64,000 nt of DNA from Hyphomonas sp. (GTDB lineage Bacteria; Pseudomonadota; Alphaproteobacteria; Caulobacterales; Hyphomonadaceae): positions 62,001-126,000 of the forward strand of contig VMTE01000030.1 in NCBI GenBank assembly GCA_013791775.1. The letters run 5' to 3'. Below, piece by piece: positions 25,759 through 35,253 of this stretch; within the stretch, counting starts at the first letter, position 1; every line of letters starts with the position of its first letter. The position numbers and the translations under genes were made by a program. The notes below the pieces were generated by a model, which was not told the origin of the DNA, ran no database searches, and worked only from the letters and a program-made list of their open reading frames with translations.

Positions 25759-26541
25759 CTACTGCGCGGTCCAGCCGCCATCGATGGACAGCTCGGCGCC
25801 ATTGATCGCATCGCCGGACGGCGAGCACAGGAAGGCGGCAAACCCCGCGATCTGCTCGACGGTCACGAACTCCTTGGTCGGCTGCGCGGCGAGGATGACG
25901 TTCTTGATAACGTCGTCACGCGACAGGCCGCGCGCCTTGGCCGTGTCGCCGATCTGGCCGTCGACCAGCGGCGTGTGAACGTAACCGGGGCAGATCAGGT
26001 TGGCGCGCACGCCGTACTCGGCGCCTTCCAGCGCGGTGGTCTTGGTCAGTCCCGACAGGCCGTGCTTGGCGGCAACATAGGCCGACTTGAAAGGCGAAGC
26101 GACCTTGGCGTGAGCCGATCCCATGTTGAGAATCCGGCCCCATTTCCGGCTTTTCATGAACGGAAGCGCCAGACGGGTTGTATGGAAGGCCGAGGTAAGG
26201 TTGAGCGCGATGATCAGGTCCCACTTGGCCACCGGAAATTCTTCAATCGGGGCCACATGCTGAACGCCGGCATTGTTGACCAGGATATCAACGCCGCCAA
26301 ACGCGGCCTTGGCCTGATCCATCATCTGCGCGATGTCGTCCGTCCGGGTCAGGTCAGCGCCGGAATAGGCGGCGGTTACTTTATGATCCCTTTCGAGACC
26401 CGCGCGAAGCGCTTCGACTTCCTTTGCGTCACCGAAACCGTTGAGCATCACATTGGCGCCTTCGGCGGCAAGACGGGTCGCGATGGCTTTGCCGATCCCA
26501 CTTGTCGAACCGGTCACGAGGGCGGCTTTTCCCTTGAGCAT
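25759..26541 (-). CDS. bdhA: 3-hydroxybutyrate dehydrogenase
   Basis: This 260-residue classical SDR oxidises (R)-3-hydroxybutyrate to acetoacetate with NAD. The cofactor loop 'VTGSTSGIGKAIA', 'NNAGVQHVAPIEEF', the catalytic 'YVAAKHG' and the C-terminal 'GAELSIDGGWTAQ' are all typical of BdhA. GGAGA sits ten bases before the ATG at 26541. It serves polyhydroxybutyrate or ketone body use. No PHB synthesis genes lie in the window. Confidence 0.93.
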   Translation of the reverse strand: MLKGKAALVTGSTSGIGKAIATRLAAEGANVMLNGFGDAKEVEALRAGLERDHKVTAAYSGADLTRTDDIAQMMDQAKAAFGGVDILVNNAGVQHVAPIEEFPVAKWDLIIALNLTSAFHTTRLALPFMKSRKWGRILNMGSAHAKVASPFKSAYVAAKHGLSGLTKTTALEGAEYGVRANLICPGYVHTPLVDGQIGDTAKARGLSRDDVIKNVILAAQPTKEFVTVEQIAGFAAFLCSPSGDAINGAELSIDGGWTAQ

Positions 26542-26644
26542 GCGTGTGTCTCCTTGAGGCGCGATGGGGCAGTGGGTAGGGGTGGCAGGCCCCTCTGGCA
26601 AGCCTGAGCGGACATTCCTGCCGGAATATTCAAAGGAGTCCCGA

Positions 26645-27085
26645 ATGATGCCCATTGGTGGAGAAATAGACGCCTTCGACGCGGCGTTCCCCCGCTTCCT
26701 GATGTCGACCGGCGCCGCCGGATTGATGTTGCTCGCCGCCGCAACGATCTACGTGCTGCTGACGCCGTGGAAGGAGCTCGCCCTGGTGCGCGCCGGCAAC
26801 ACGTCGGCTGGCATCGCGCTGTCGGGTGCGATTGTCGGCCTGGCGATTCCGATCGCCTCGACGCTCGCCTCGTCGATGACGCTGGCGGGACTGTTCATCT
26901 GGGGCGCGATTGCGCTGCTGATGCAACTGATTACCTACCGGGTGGTTGATCTGATCCTGCGCGATATTCCGGGCCGCATTGCCCATGACGAGATCGGCGC
27001 CGCCACGCTGCTCGCGGCAGCCAAGCTCGCCGCCGCGATGATCCTTGCAGCGGGCCTCTGGGACCCGGTGCTGCAAAGGCTATAA
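26645..27085 (+). CDS. DUF350 family inner-membrane protein
   Basis: This 146-residue protein has four transmembrane helices (about 18-40, 53-75, 80-101 and 118-141), separated by short loops, and 'AGNTSAGIALSGAIVGLAIP' is the characteristic DUF350 sequence. Its function is not known. AGGAG at 26634-26638 supports the ATG at 26645. The next gene's -10 box overlaps its stop codon. Confidence 0.85.
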   Translation: MMPIGGEIDAFDAAFPRFLMSTGAAGLMLLAAATIYVLLTPWKELALVRAGNTSAGIALSGAIVGLAIPIASTLASSMTLAGLFIWGAIALLMQLITYRVVDLILRDIPGRIAHDEIGAATLLAAAKLAAAMILAAGLWDPVLQRL

Positions 27086-27092
27086 TACAAGC
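27058..27092 (+). promoter_or_regulatory. Perfect -10 box directly before a start codon
   Basis: TATAAT at 27081-27086 is an exact sigma-70 -10 box, followed by six bases and the ATG of the serine protease gene at 27093. There is no ribosome binding site, so this mRNA is probably leaderless. The -35 position holds only CTGGGA, three of six. The element lies inside the stop of the DUF350 gene. Confidence 0.5.
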
Positions 27093-27920
27093 ATGCGATC
27101 CTTTGACTGGCTCATCTATATTGCGGCGCTCGGGCTGATGCTCGCGGCGCTGTTCGCGTTGTCGCCGAATGCCAACGCGCCCGAGCCGGCGGCGCCCGCC
27201 GATTTTGCCGCAGAGATGGGACCGCTGCTGCCCGGCCCCTCGCCGCTCGACGAGATGGTGCTTGTCCAGATCGGCGCGCCCCAGAACGGGGTCGGTACGG
27301 CATTCGCGGTCAACGAGAAGGGCGATTGGCTCACGGCCCGGCACGTGGTCGAAGGCTGCGCGAAGGTCACGCTGGAGGTAGCCCCCGACAATTACGTGCC
27401 CGTCGCGCGCATCAGAATGGATGACGATCACGACCTGGCCCTGCTCTCGACCGGGCGCAGCCCGTTCCCGGTCTCGCTGGCCTTGCAGCAGCCCTTGCGG
27501 ATCGGGGATGAAGGCTACGCCGTCGGCTTCCCGCAAGGCAATCCGGGCGAGCTGGCCACCCGTCTCGTCGCCCGCTCGCGCCTGATGACGCGCGGCCGGC
27601 GCGAAGCTGAAGCCCCGATCCTCGCCTGGGCTGAAGTCGGACGCACGGACGGGCTTGAAGGCACGCTGGGCGGGATATCCGGCGGCCCCATTTTCGATGC
27701 CTCCGGCGCGGTTCGCGGGGTAATCGTCGCGGAAAGCCCCCGGCGCGGGCGCATCTACACGACGGCGCCGCAATCGGTGGATGCCTTCCTCACGAAGCTG
27801 GGCGTCAACGTCAAATCCGGACCCGCCGATCGGTTCGAACTTTCCGGTTATGGCGCGTCTTCCGACAACGCGCGGCGCAGGTTACAGGTCGTGAAGGTGA
27901 CCTGCGAGGTGTCAGAATGA
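27093..27920 (+). CDS. Membrane-anchored trypsin-like serine protease
   Basis: This 275-residue protein has one N-terminal helix (about 5-25) and a periplasmic trypsin-like domain. The catalytic residues are visible: His in 'WLTARHVVEG', Asp in 'MDDDHDLALL' and Ser in 'LGGISGGPIFD'. There is no PDZ domain, unlike DegP. The start has no ribosome site (see the leaderless promoter). It overlaps pyrF by ATGA. Confidence 0.87.
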   Translation: MRSFDWLIYIAALGLMLAALFALSPNANAPEPAAPADFAAEMGPLLPGPSPLDEMVLVQIGAPQNGVGTAFAVNEKGDWLTARHVVEGCAKVTLEVAPDNYVPVARIRMDDDHDLALLSTGRSPFPVSLALQQPLRIGDEGYAVGFPQGNPGELATRLVARSRLMTRGRREAEAPILAWAEVGRTDGLEGTLGGISGGPIFDASGAVRGVIVAESPRRGRIYTTAPQSVDAFLTKLGVNVKSGPADRFELSGYGASSDNARRRLQVVKVTCEVSE

Positions 27921-28798
27921 GCGATTTTGCCAGCCGGCTGACCGAAGGCGTGCGGCGCCATGGTCCGCTCTGCGTGGGAATTGACCCCCATGCCGGCAAG
28001 GTTCCCGCCCTGTTTGGCGGCGATACCGCCCGGGGACTCGAATACTGGGGCCGGGCGCTGGTTGAAGTGGCGGCCGGGAAAGTTGCCGTGGTCAAGCCGC
28101 AAGTCGGATTCTTCGAACGCCTCGGCCCGGGCGGCATGGCGGCGCTGGCGGCCGTGACGCGGGCGGCGCGCGAGGCGGGCCTGATCGTGCTGATGGATGC
28201 CAAGCGCGGCGATATCGGCTCGACCGCCGAAGGCTACGCCGAGGCCTATCTGTCGCCCGGCGCCTTCTTCGAAGCCGATGCCGTCACCGTGAACCCCTAT
28301 ATGGGCCTCGATACGCTCGAGCCGTTTGCCCAGCGCGCAGCGGCCAATGGCAAGGGCGTCGTCGTCCTGGTGCGCACATCCAATCCCGGCGCGGCCGATT
28401 TCCAGATGCTCGATACGGGGGGGGAGCCGCTCTACATTCGTGTCGCCGAAGCTCTTCGCCCGCTGACCGAGCGTCTGATGAGCCCGTGCGGCTGGTCGAA
28501 CCTGATGATGGTCGTCGGCGCCACCGCGCCGGACGAAGCCCGCCGCGTTCGGGTTGCCGCGCCGAAAGCGCTGTTCCTCGTGCCCGGCTACGGCGCGCAG
28601 GGCGCTGATCCCCGCGATGCCCTGGCGGGCTTGATCGCGCGGGGCAATCATATTGAGGGCGGCGTCGTCAGCGCTTCGCGTTCTGTGAACTTCCCCGACT
28701 CTGCGGCGGGCGCGGCAACCATCGAGGCGTGGCAGGACGCCATCGCTGCCGCCATCGACAACGCCCGGGCCGGCCTCGCCGAAGCGGTCACCGCCTGA
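27917..28798 (+). CDS. pyrF: Orotidine 5'-phosphate decarboxylase, type 2
   Basis: This enzyme makes UMP from orotidine 5'-phosphate. It has 293 residues, the longer PyrF subfamily. The catalytic core 'LMDAKRGDIGSTAEGYA' (about 93-109) holds the Asp-Lys-Asp residues. 'VNPYMGLDTLEPF' and 'LVPGYGAQG' are further family matches. The ATGA overlap with the protease gene suggests translational coupling. Confidence 0.95.
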   Translation: MSDFASRLTEGVRRHGPLCVGIDPHAGKVPALFGGDTARGLEYWGRALVEVAAGKVAVVKPQVGFFERLGPGGMAALAAVTRAAREAGLIVLMDAKRGDIGSTAEGYAEAYLSPGAFFEADAVTVNPYMGLDTLEPFAQRAAANGKGVVVLVRTSNPGAADFQMLDTGGEPLYIRVAEALRPLTERLMSPCGWSNLMMVVGATAPDEARRVRVAAPKALFLVPGYGAQGADPRDALAGLIARGNHIEGGVVSASRSVNFPDSAAGAATIEAWQDAIAAAIDNARAGLAEAVTA

Positions 28799-28884
28799 CG
28801 CAAGCCAGGTTTTTTCACCCGCTGCTGCATCCAGCGGCGGTTCTGCCTGCATCCTGCTTCTGGAAACGCTCGAAGGGATCCAGG

Positions 28885-29808
28885 ATGACATCGCCATATC
28901 ACGCTCGCCGACACGCCTTGCTGGCAGCGGTGCCGGCACTGCTGCTCGCTGCCGGATGCGCGCATGCGCCCGACGCCGCTGCGGGGCCGGTCCCCGGTGC
29001 GTGCACGCTTTCGCGCATTCCCGAAGCCGAGGCCGACATGCGGCTGCCGTTCGAGATCGTGCATGGCCGGGTCTATGTACAGGCCCGCGTCAACGGCACC
29101 GGCCCGCACACCTTCGCCATCGACACCGGCGCCAGCGGCCTTGGCCGCGCCGATGCCAGCCTCACCGCAGCGCTCGGCCTCGAAGTGACCGGCGCCGCCA
29201 CCAACAGCGACGGTGTCGCTGTCGCGTCCGCCGACACGGTCCATCTCGACTCGCTCGATCTCGGCGGCCTTGTTCGCACGAATCTCGACGTGATCACCCG
29301 CGACTACAGCAGCAAGGCCCCCGCAGGCGCCGAAATCGCCGGCATCGCCGGCCGGGACTTCTTTGCCGACGGGCTGCTCGTGATCGACTTTCCCGCCCGC
29401 ACCGTCTCATTCAGCCGGAGCCGGACCATTCCCCCCGACGCGCCCGGCGCCCTCGCCTACGAGCGCCCGTTCCGCGTGCCGGTCGTGATCGGAGAACGCG
29501 TGGTCGAGGCCAATCTCGACACCGGGGCGGGCGCCACGATGGTCTTTCCCCGCGCCCTATATGACTCGGTCGCCGGCGGGCCGCTGGCGGCGGCGGGGCA
29601 GGGCAGTCTGTCGAACACAACGATCAGCCTTGAACGCGGCCTGCTGCACGGCCCGGTCCGGATCGGCGACGTCACAGTGTCGGACATCGAGGTGCGCGTC
29701 TCGGATGAGTTTCCCGAAATCTTCGTTGGCGCCGAAGTCCTGCAGCACCACGTCCTCGCATTCGACCAGCGCACCCGGCAAGTGGCGGTTTGTCCTGCCG
29801 GATCCTGA
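28885..29808 (+). CDS. Retropepsin-like aspartic protease lipoprotein
   Basis: This 307-residue lipoprotein has the lipobox 'LLLAAGCAH'. It contains two retropepsin-like half domains, each with an Asp-Thr-Gly: 'FAIDTGASGLG' in the first and 'ANLDTGAGATM' in the second. The half domains may form one pseudo-symmetric active site. It is an aspartyl protease of the DUF/PF13650-type group, probably periplasmic. The frame extends upstream into pyrF, but AGGATG context and the signal peptide point to the ATG at 28885. Confidence 0.8.
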   Translation: MTSPYHARRHALLAAVPALLLAAGCAHAPDAAAGPVPGACTLSRIPEAEADMRLPFEIVHGRVYVQARVNGTGPHTFAIDTGASGLGRADASLTAALGLEVTGAATNSDGVAVASADTVHLDSLDLGGLVRTNLDVITRDYSSKAPAGAEIAGIAGRDFFADGLLVIDFPARTVSFSRSRTIPPDAPGALAYERPFRVPVVIGERVVEANLDTGAGATMVFPRALYDSVAGGPLAAAGQGSLSNTTISLERGLLHGPVRIGDVTVSDIEVRVSDEFPEIFVGAEVLQHHVLAFDQRTRQVAVCPAGS

Positions 29809-29925
29809 GCCGCGCGACTGATGCTCCCGCCGCGTCACGCCTCGACTTTGGCGCCTGACCCGCTAGTCTGCCGGTCGAGAGACCCCGCCGCTTGAGAGGA
29901 CGGGGCCCGGTTCGGGAGGCACAAT

Positions 29926-32082
29926 ATGAAGATCAGGACTTGGCGTGGCTGGGCAGTCCCGGCGCTGTTGGCGGGATCCGCCCTGTTGTTGGTGGCTTGC
30001 GGCGACCGTCAGACGAAGATCGCGCAGCCGGAAGGCTTTGCGGCGGTCGATACGGCCCGCATCGCGGCAGAAAGCGGCGGCGACGAATGGCTGACCCATG
30101 GCGCCACCTATGACGAACAGCGCCATTCGAAGCTCACCCAGGTCAACAAGGAAAACGTCGCGCAGCTGGGCGTTGCCTGGACCTATGATCTCGCCACCAA
30201 TCGCGGCGTTGAATCGACGCCCATCGTGGTCGACGGCGTCATGTACGTCACCTCCGCCTGGTCGGTCGTCTACGCCCTCGACGCCAAGACCGGCGCCGAG
30301 AAGTGGGTTTACAATCCCGAGGTCGACAAGGCCGTCGGCGTGAAAGCCTGCTGCGATGTCGTAAACCGCGGCGTCGCCGTCTATGACGGCAAGGTCTATG
30401 TCGGTGTCATCGACGGCCGCCTGGAGGCGCTCAACGCCGAAACCGGCGCCGTGGTCTGGAGCACGGTCACCGTGGACCAGGACAAGCCTTACACCATCAC
30501 CGGCGCGCCGCGCGTCGTGAACGGCAAGGTCCTGATCGGCAATGGCGGCGCCGAACTCGGTGTGCGCGGTTACCTGTCTGCCTATGACACCAGCTCCGGC
30601 GATCTCGTCTGGCGCTTCTACACCGTTCCCAACCCGCTGAAGCAGCCCGATGGCGCGGCCTCCGATGACGCCTTCGTCAAGGTCGGCAACGTCACCTGGG
30701 GAGATGAAGGCGCGTGGACGACGGATGGCGGCGGCGGCACGGTCTGGGACTCCATCGTCTATGACGCGGTCAACAACCAGATCATCTTCGGCGTCGGCAA
30801 CGGGTCGCCCTGGAACCGCACGTTCCGCGACCCGTCCGGCGGCGACAACCTGTTCCTCTCCTCCATCGTTGCGGTGGATGTCGATACCGGCGCCTACAAA
30901 TGGCACTTCCAGACGACACCCGGCGACAACTGGGACTACACCGCCACGCAGACGATCATCCTGGCAGATCTTCCGCTCGGCGAGGGCGGTGCGAGCCGCC
31001 GGGTTGCCATGCAGGCGCCGAAGAACGGCTTCTTCTATGTGCTCGACGCCGCGACCGGCCAGTACCTTTCGGGCGATGCGTTCGGTCCGATGAACTGGGC
31101 CACCGGCCTGGATGCCAATGGCCGCCCCATCGAGAATCCCGCCGCCCGCTATGGCAAGGAACCGTTCCAGCAACTGCCCGGCCCGCTTGGGGCGCACAAC
31201 TGGCAGCCAATGGCCTTCAGCCCGCAAACCGGCCTCGCCTATATACCGGCGCAGGAAATTCCGCAGGCCTATTCGGAAGACCCGCGCTTTGTGTCGCGCC
31301 CGACCGGCTGGAACACGGGGATCGACTTCTCCGCCGGCATTCCGCCCATCGCCCCGCCGGAAGTGGCCAAGATGCTGCGCGCCACGCTGAAGGGCCGCCT
31401 CGTCGCCTGGGACCCGGTTGCCCGCAGCGCGAAGTGGACCGTCGAGCACGAGAACGCCTGGAACGGCGGCGTGCTGTCCACCGAAGGCGGGCTGGTCTTC
31501 CAGGGCAAGCTGAACGGCGACTTTGTCGCGTATGATGCCGCGACCGGCGACAAGCTCTGGAGCCATCCGCTGAAGTCCGGCGGCGCCTCCGGCCCCGGCA
31601 CCTACATGATCGACGGCGAGCAATACATCACCATCACGACCGGTTGGGGCTCGGCTTTCGCGCTCGCGGCCGGCTTCGGGTATGACGAGAAAGTGTCGTC
31701 CTCGGTGGGCAAGGTCGTCACCTTCAAGGTCGGCGGCACCGGCGAGATTGCGGATACCGGCCTGACGCCGATCGAGAAGACACCGAAGGCCCCGGCTTTC
31801 GGCAGCCTCGCACTGGTCTCGCAGGGCGCCGTCCATTACGCGCGCAACTGCGCCGTTTGTCACGGCCCGCTGGCGGTTTCGTCGGGCGTGCTGCCGGACC
31901 TGCGCTGGTCGGCCATCGCCGGCAACGCGGATGCGTGGAAAGGCGTTGTCGTCGATGGCAACCTCGCCGCCAATGGCATGGTGTCCTTCGCAGATTACCT
32001 GACGCCGGACGAGTCTGAAGCCGTCCGCGCCTATGTGCTGTCACAGGCGCAAGCCGCAGCCACCGAAAGCGGCGGTCAGTAA
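29926..32082 (+). CDS. PQQ-dependent quinohemoprotein alcohol dehydrogenase
   Basis: This 718-residue periplasmic dehydrogenase oxidises alcohols with pyrroloquinoline quinone and passes electrons to its own C-terminal cytochrome c domain. The lipobox 'LLVACG' suggests anchoring. The vicinal disulfide is 'KACCDVVNRG', and the beta-propeller Trp motifs follow. The cytochrome heme is bound by 'CAVCH' near residue 643, with the axial Met in 'NGMVSFADYL'. No pqq synthesis genes are in the window. GGGAGG lies nine bases before the ATG. Confidence 0.92.
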   Translation: MKIRTWRGWAVPALLAGSALLLVACGDRQTKIAQPEGFAAVDTARIAAESGGDEWLTHGATYDEQRHSKLTQVNKENVAQLGVAWTYDLATNRGVESTPIVVDGVMYVTSAWSVVYALDAKTGAEKWVYNPEVDKAVGVKACCDVVNRGVAVYDGKVYVGVIDGRLEALNAETGAVVWSTVTVDQDKPYTITGAPRVVNGKVLIGNGGAELGVRGYLSAYDTSSGDLVWRFYTVPNPLKQPDGAASDDAFVKVGNVTWGDEGAWTTDGGGGTVWDSIVYDAVNNQIIFGVGNGSPWNRTFRDPSGGDNLFLSSIVAVDVDTGAYKWHFQTTPGDNWDYTATQTIILADLPLGEGGASRRVAMQAPKNGFFYVLDAATGQYLSGDAFGPMNWATGLDANGRPIENPAARYGKEPFQQLPGPLGAHNWQPMAFSPQTGLAYIPAQEIPQAYSEDPRFVSRPTGWNTGIDFSAGIPPIAPPEVAKMLRATLKGRLVAWDPVARSAKWTVEHENAWNGGVLSTEGGLVFQGKLNGDFVAYDAATGDKLWSHPLKSGGASGPGTYMIDGEQYITITTGWGSAFALAAGFGYDEKVSSSVGKVVTFKVGGTGEIADTGLTPIEKTPKAPAFGSLALVSQGAVHYARNCAVCHGPLAVSSGVLPDLRWSAIAGNADAWKGVVVDGNLAANGMVSFADYLTPDESEAVRAYVLSQAQAAATESGGQ

Positions 32083-32210
32083 CGGCGCCGCCCGGAAACC
32101 GGATGGCCGTATCGGTTGCAACACATTGCGACCGGTGCGGCCTCTCCAGGGCTGCTTGCCAAGGGTGATTTGTCCCACTAGAAATTCCTCCTCGGGTGGG
32201 GGGAGGATTC

Positions 32211-33131
32211 ATGTTCAAGATCATTCCGGCGCTGGCCGCTTTGTGTGTGCTGGCGCTGCCGTCACTGGCACAACTCGATGAAACGCCCCCGTCCCCCGAA
32301 GATGCCGAGGCGGCTTACCTCGCTTATGCCGAGGAAATTCTGGCCGGGGTGACGCCAGACCACGGCCTCATGGCGCTGGAGGGGGCTCCGGTCACCTTGT
32401 CCGTATCCGAGGATTTCGACTTCTACAGCGCCTCGGAGTCCCGGACCATTCTGGAAGACCTCTGGGGCAATCCGGCGGACGACTCCGTCCTCGGAATGAT
32501 ATTTCCGGCCGGTCTTTCGCCGGCAGAGGCTGCCTGGGGCGCCCTCTTCACATACGAAGAGTCAGGCTATGTGGCCGACGATGATGCGGCCTCGACCGAT
32601 TATGATGAGCTCCTTGCGGACATGCAGGCGGGCGCGCGCGAGGCAAACAAGGAACGCGTCGAGCAGGGATTTGAAAAAGTGGAGCTTGTCGGCTGGGCTG
32701 TCCCGCCGGCCTATGACGCTGCCCATCATCGCCTGATCTGGGCGAAAGACCTCCTGTTCGCGGACTCGGACGGCGCTCATACGCTGAACTATGACATGCG
32801 GCTGCTCGGGCGGCACGGTGTGCTGTCGGTCAACCTGATTGCCGGCATCGATGCCCTCGACGATGTGCGCGCGGCCGGTCCCGACGTGCTGGCGCAGGCC
32901 AGCTTCAACCCCGGCGCGGCCTATGGTGACTATGTCAAAGGCGACAAAACGGCTGGATACGGCGTGGCCGCCCTGATCGCGGGTGGCGCCGGCGTGGCGG
33001 TGCTGAAGAAGACCGGCCTGATCGCTGTCCTGCTCGTGATCCTGAAGAAAGCCTGGATCGTGATCCCGTTTGCCTTCGCCGGCCTCTGGCGGGTGGTCCG
33101 CAGCCTGTTCGGCGGCGGCGCAAAGAGCTGA
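32211..33131 (+). CDS. DUF2167 family membrane protein
   Basis: This 306-residue protein has a cleavable-looking signal (1-20), an extended acidic periplasmic region and two C-terminal transmembrane helices (about 250-290). Similarity is to DUF2167, with 'FVMEESGYV'-type motifs seen here as 'ALFTYEESGYVADDD', and 'LNYDMRLLGRHGVLSVNLIA'. The role is unknown. GGGAGG at 32200-32205 marks the start. It is unconnected to its neighbours. Confidence 0.8.
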   Translation: MFKIIPALAALCVLALPSLAQLDETPPSPEDAEAAYLAYAEEILAGVTPDHGLMALEGAPVTLSVSEDFDFYSASESRTILEDLWGNPADDSVLGMIFPAGLSPAEAAWGALFTYEESGYVADDDAASTDYDELLADMQAGAREANKERVEQGFEKVELVGWAVPPAYDAAHHRLIWAKDLLFADSDGAHTLNYDMRLLGRHGVLSVNLIAGIDALDDVRAAGPDVLAQASFNPGAAYGDYVKGDKTAGYGVAALIAGGAGVAVLKKTGLIAVLLVILKKAWIVIPFAFAGLWRVVRSLFGGGAKS

Positions 33132-33203
33132 TCTTCCGGTGATGTTTCCGCAGCGGCGCTGATTCTCATGGCGCGCGGGCCTGCGCAGCGCTATCTTCGC
33201 CGG

Positions 33204-33743
33204 ATGCACATCCTTCTTGGCCTTCTCACATTGCTCGCCGGCATCGGCGTCTGGGTCTGGCGGCTTCGCATGGCGCGCCAGGGACTCGACGCGGCAGCCG
33301 ACATTGCCCGCACCGTCGCCAATGCGCCGCGCCGTCTGGCGTTCCGGTACAAGGCCGGCCAGGGCGGTCTCGACCTGATCGACGATCCACGCGAGGCAGC
33401 GGCCATCATGATGATGCAGGTCGCCCTTGCCCGGGGCGGGCGGCTGACCGGCCGGCAGAGTGATGTGATCGAAGCGGAAATCCGCGAGCATTTCGACTAC
33501 ACGCCGGGCGAAGCGGAAGACCTTGCCGCGCACGCCGCCTGGGTCTCCCAGACCTGCCCGCCGGCGAGAGACACCATGACCCGTCTCAGCCGCATGATCG
33601 TCAATTCCCCCCGGCTCGGCCCGAAGGAAGTCGTGGATCTCGATGCCATGCTCGTGGCCGTCTCGGAAGCTGAAGAGCTGCCGTCGCGGGCGCAGTTGCT
33701 GCTGTTGCAGGTTTACCGCGACACGGCCGGCCTGAAGACCTGA
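33204..33743 (+). CDS. Membrane-anchored TerB-like hypothetical protein
   Basis: This 179-residue protein has one N-terminal helix (about 1-20). The remainder is helical, with 'AAAIMMMQVALARGGRLTG' and 'VIEAEIREHFDYTPGEAEDLA', reminiscent of a TerB/DjlA tellurite-resistance fold. That match is suggestive only. The frame opens at 33168, but the ATG at 33204 begins the membrane helix. Confidence 0.62.
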   Translation: MHILLGLLTLLAGIGVWVWRLRMARQGLDAAADIARTVANAPRRLAFRYKAGQGGLDLIDDPREAAAIMMMQVALARGGRLTGRQSDVIEAEIREHFDYTPGEAEDLAAHAAWVSQTCPPARDTMTRLSRMIVNSPRLGPKEVVDLDAMLVAVSEAEELPSRAQLLLLQVYRDTAGLKT

Positions 33744-33779
33744 TCTTGCACCGGTATCGGCGCTGGTTTACGCGAAACC

Positions 33780-34589
33780 ATGACCTATGCCGCCCGCGTC
33801 TGGAACGATAACTGGATGAACTTTTCCGTGCTCCGGCACGGTGCGTTTGATGGTTTCCTCGTCACCTCGAAGAATTCCGGAACCCATTGGGTGAAGTACA
33901 TGTTCGCCGTGGCCCTGGCGGACACTTACGGGATCGAGCGGCCGAAGTATTTCTCCGAGAATGCGGTGCGTCCCTATATCGGCTGGCCGAAGGATGATCC
34001 GGTCTTCCCGGAATTGCCGCGTCTCGCGTTCAGCCACACCATTCCGCACCGGCTGGCCGACTGGGGTTGGGCCCGGCGGTTGGCCCGCCTGCCGCCCTAT
34101 GCGCTGTGCGTGCGCCATCCGATGAGCATTCTCGCGTCGCACCACGCCAAGTGGGAATACGATATCCAGGTTGACTGGCTGGAATACCTGAAGGGAGATC
34201 CGGACGGGAAACGCTACCGGTGCGATCTCTACTGGCTGGCCCGGTTCTGGAACCGCTGGGGCGAGGTCGAGACGGCCTTTCCCGCGTCGATCCTTCGCGT
34301 CCAGTATGAAGGCACCCGCGCCGATCCGGCCGGAACGCTCGATGCGATTGCCCGTCATTGGGGCATTGCGCTGAAACCGGACGCCATCACGGCTGCGGTG
34401 GCGGCAGGCACCAAGGACGCGATGGCCCTCAAGGTCGATCCGGACGCCGAGCCGAACGTCCTCCAGAACCGCCAGCAATCGCTCGAAACGCTGTTTTCGG
34501 GCGAAGCCATGGACATCTACACCGCCCGCGTGCGCGAACTCTTCCGCCACGATCTCGGCTACGATTTCCTGACGCCGCCTAAGGCTTGA
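33780..34589 (+). CDS. Sulfotransferase family protein
   Basis: This 269-residue protein has the PAPS-binding motifs of sulfotransferases: a 5'-phosphosulfate loop 'TSKNSGTHWVK' (about 29-39) and a 3'-phosphate region 'LCVRHPMSILASHHA' (about 111-125). It should sulfate a hydroxyl or amine of an unknown acceptor. The start is ATG at 33780 with no clear ribosome site. It overlaps the convergent GST gene by 11 bases. Confidence 0.8.
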   Translation: MTYAARVWNDNWMNFSVLRHGAFDGFLVTSKNSGTHWVKYMFAVALADTYGIERPKYFSENAVRPYIGWPKDDPVFPELPRLAFSHTIPHRLADWGWARRLARLPPYALCVRHPMSILASHHAKWEYDIQVDWLEYLKGDPDGKRYRCDLYWLARFWNRWGEVETAFPASILRVQYEGTRADPAGTLDAIARHWGIALKPDAITAAVAAGTKDAMALKVDPDAEPNVLQNRQQSLETLFSGEAMDIYTARVRELFRHDLGYDFLTPPKA

Positions 34590-35253
34590 GATAGCCGCTC
34601 GAGCGGCCGTCCGGACCATACTTGATCCACCAGGGCTCGAGCTCTGCCTGCGCTTCCAGTGTTCGGAAGAGCGGATCCTCCAGAACCGCTGCCGCATAGT
34701 CTGCGGCTGCGCCGGTCAGCGGCAGGCCATAGGTGCGAAAGCGCGTGACAACGGGCGTGTAGAACGCATCGGCTGCCGACCAGGCGCCGAACAGGAAAGG
34801 CCCACCGGAGCCGTGCGTTTCCCGCAGGCCGGACCATATGGTCTGAAGGCGTTTGATATCGGCTTCCAGCGCCGGGGTCATTTCCGGGGCTGCCTCCCGG
34901 CCGCGAATGTCCATCGGGCAGGCGCTGCGGATCGCCTGGAAGCCGGCATGCATCTCGCTGCACACCGCGCGCGCGGTGGCCCGGCGCTCCGGATCCAGCG
35001 GCCAGACCTCGCCCGGCGGCGCCCACTCGGCAATGAATTCCGCAATCGCGAGGCTTTCCCAGATCTCGATCCCATCCCAGCGCAGCAGGGGCACCTTTGC
35101 CGTCGGGCTGATCGCCTTCAGCTGCGCCGTGGTTTCCGGAAAATCCAGCGGCACCACGACTTCCTCGACCGGCAGGCCAACCTTGCGGGACACCAGCAGC
35201 GGACGGATCGACCAGCTGGAATAGTTCAGGTTGCCCGAAACGAACTGCCTCAT
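34579..35253 (-). CDS. Glutathione S-transferase family protein
   Basis: This 224-residue protein has a GST N-terminal thioredoxin fold ('LNYSSWSIRPLLVSRK', with Ser as a candidate catalytic residue), then 'TAKVPLLRWDGIEIWESLAIAEFIAE' for the glutathione site, and an all-helical C-terminal domain with 'GAWSAADAFYTPVVTRF'. The substrate is unknown. It overlaps YciI by ATGA, so both are on one mRNA. Confidence 0.87.
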   Translation of the reverse strand: MRQFVSGNLNYSSWSIRPLLVSRKVGLPVEEVVVPLDFPETTAQLKAISPTAKVPLLRWDGIEIWESLAIAEFIAEWAPPGEVWPLDPERRATARAVCSEMHAGFQAIRSACPMDIRGREAAPEMTPALEADIKRLQTIWSGLRETHGSGGPFLFGAWSAADAFYTPVVTRFRTYGLPLTGAAADYAAAVLEDPLFRTLEAQAELEPWWIKYGPDGRSSGYLKP

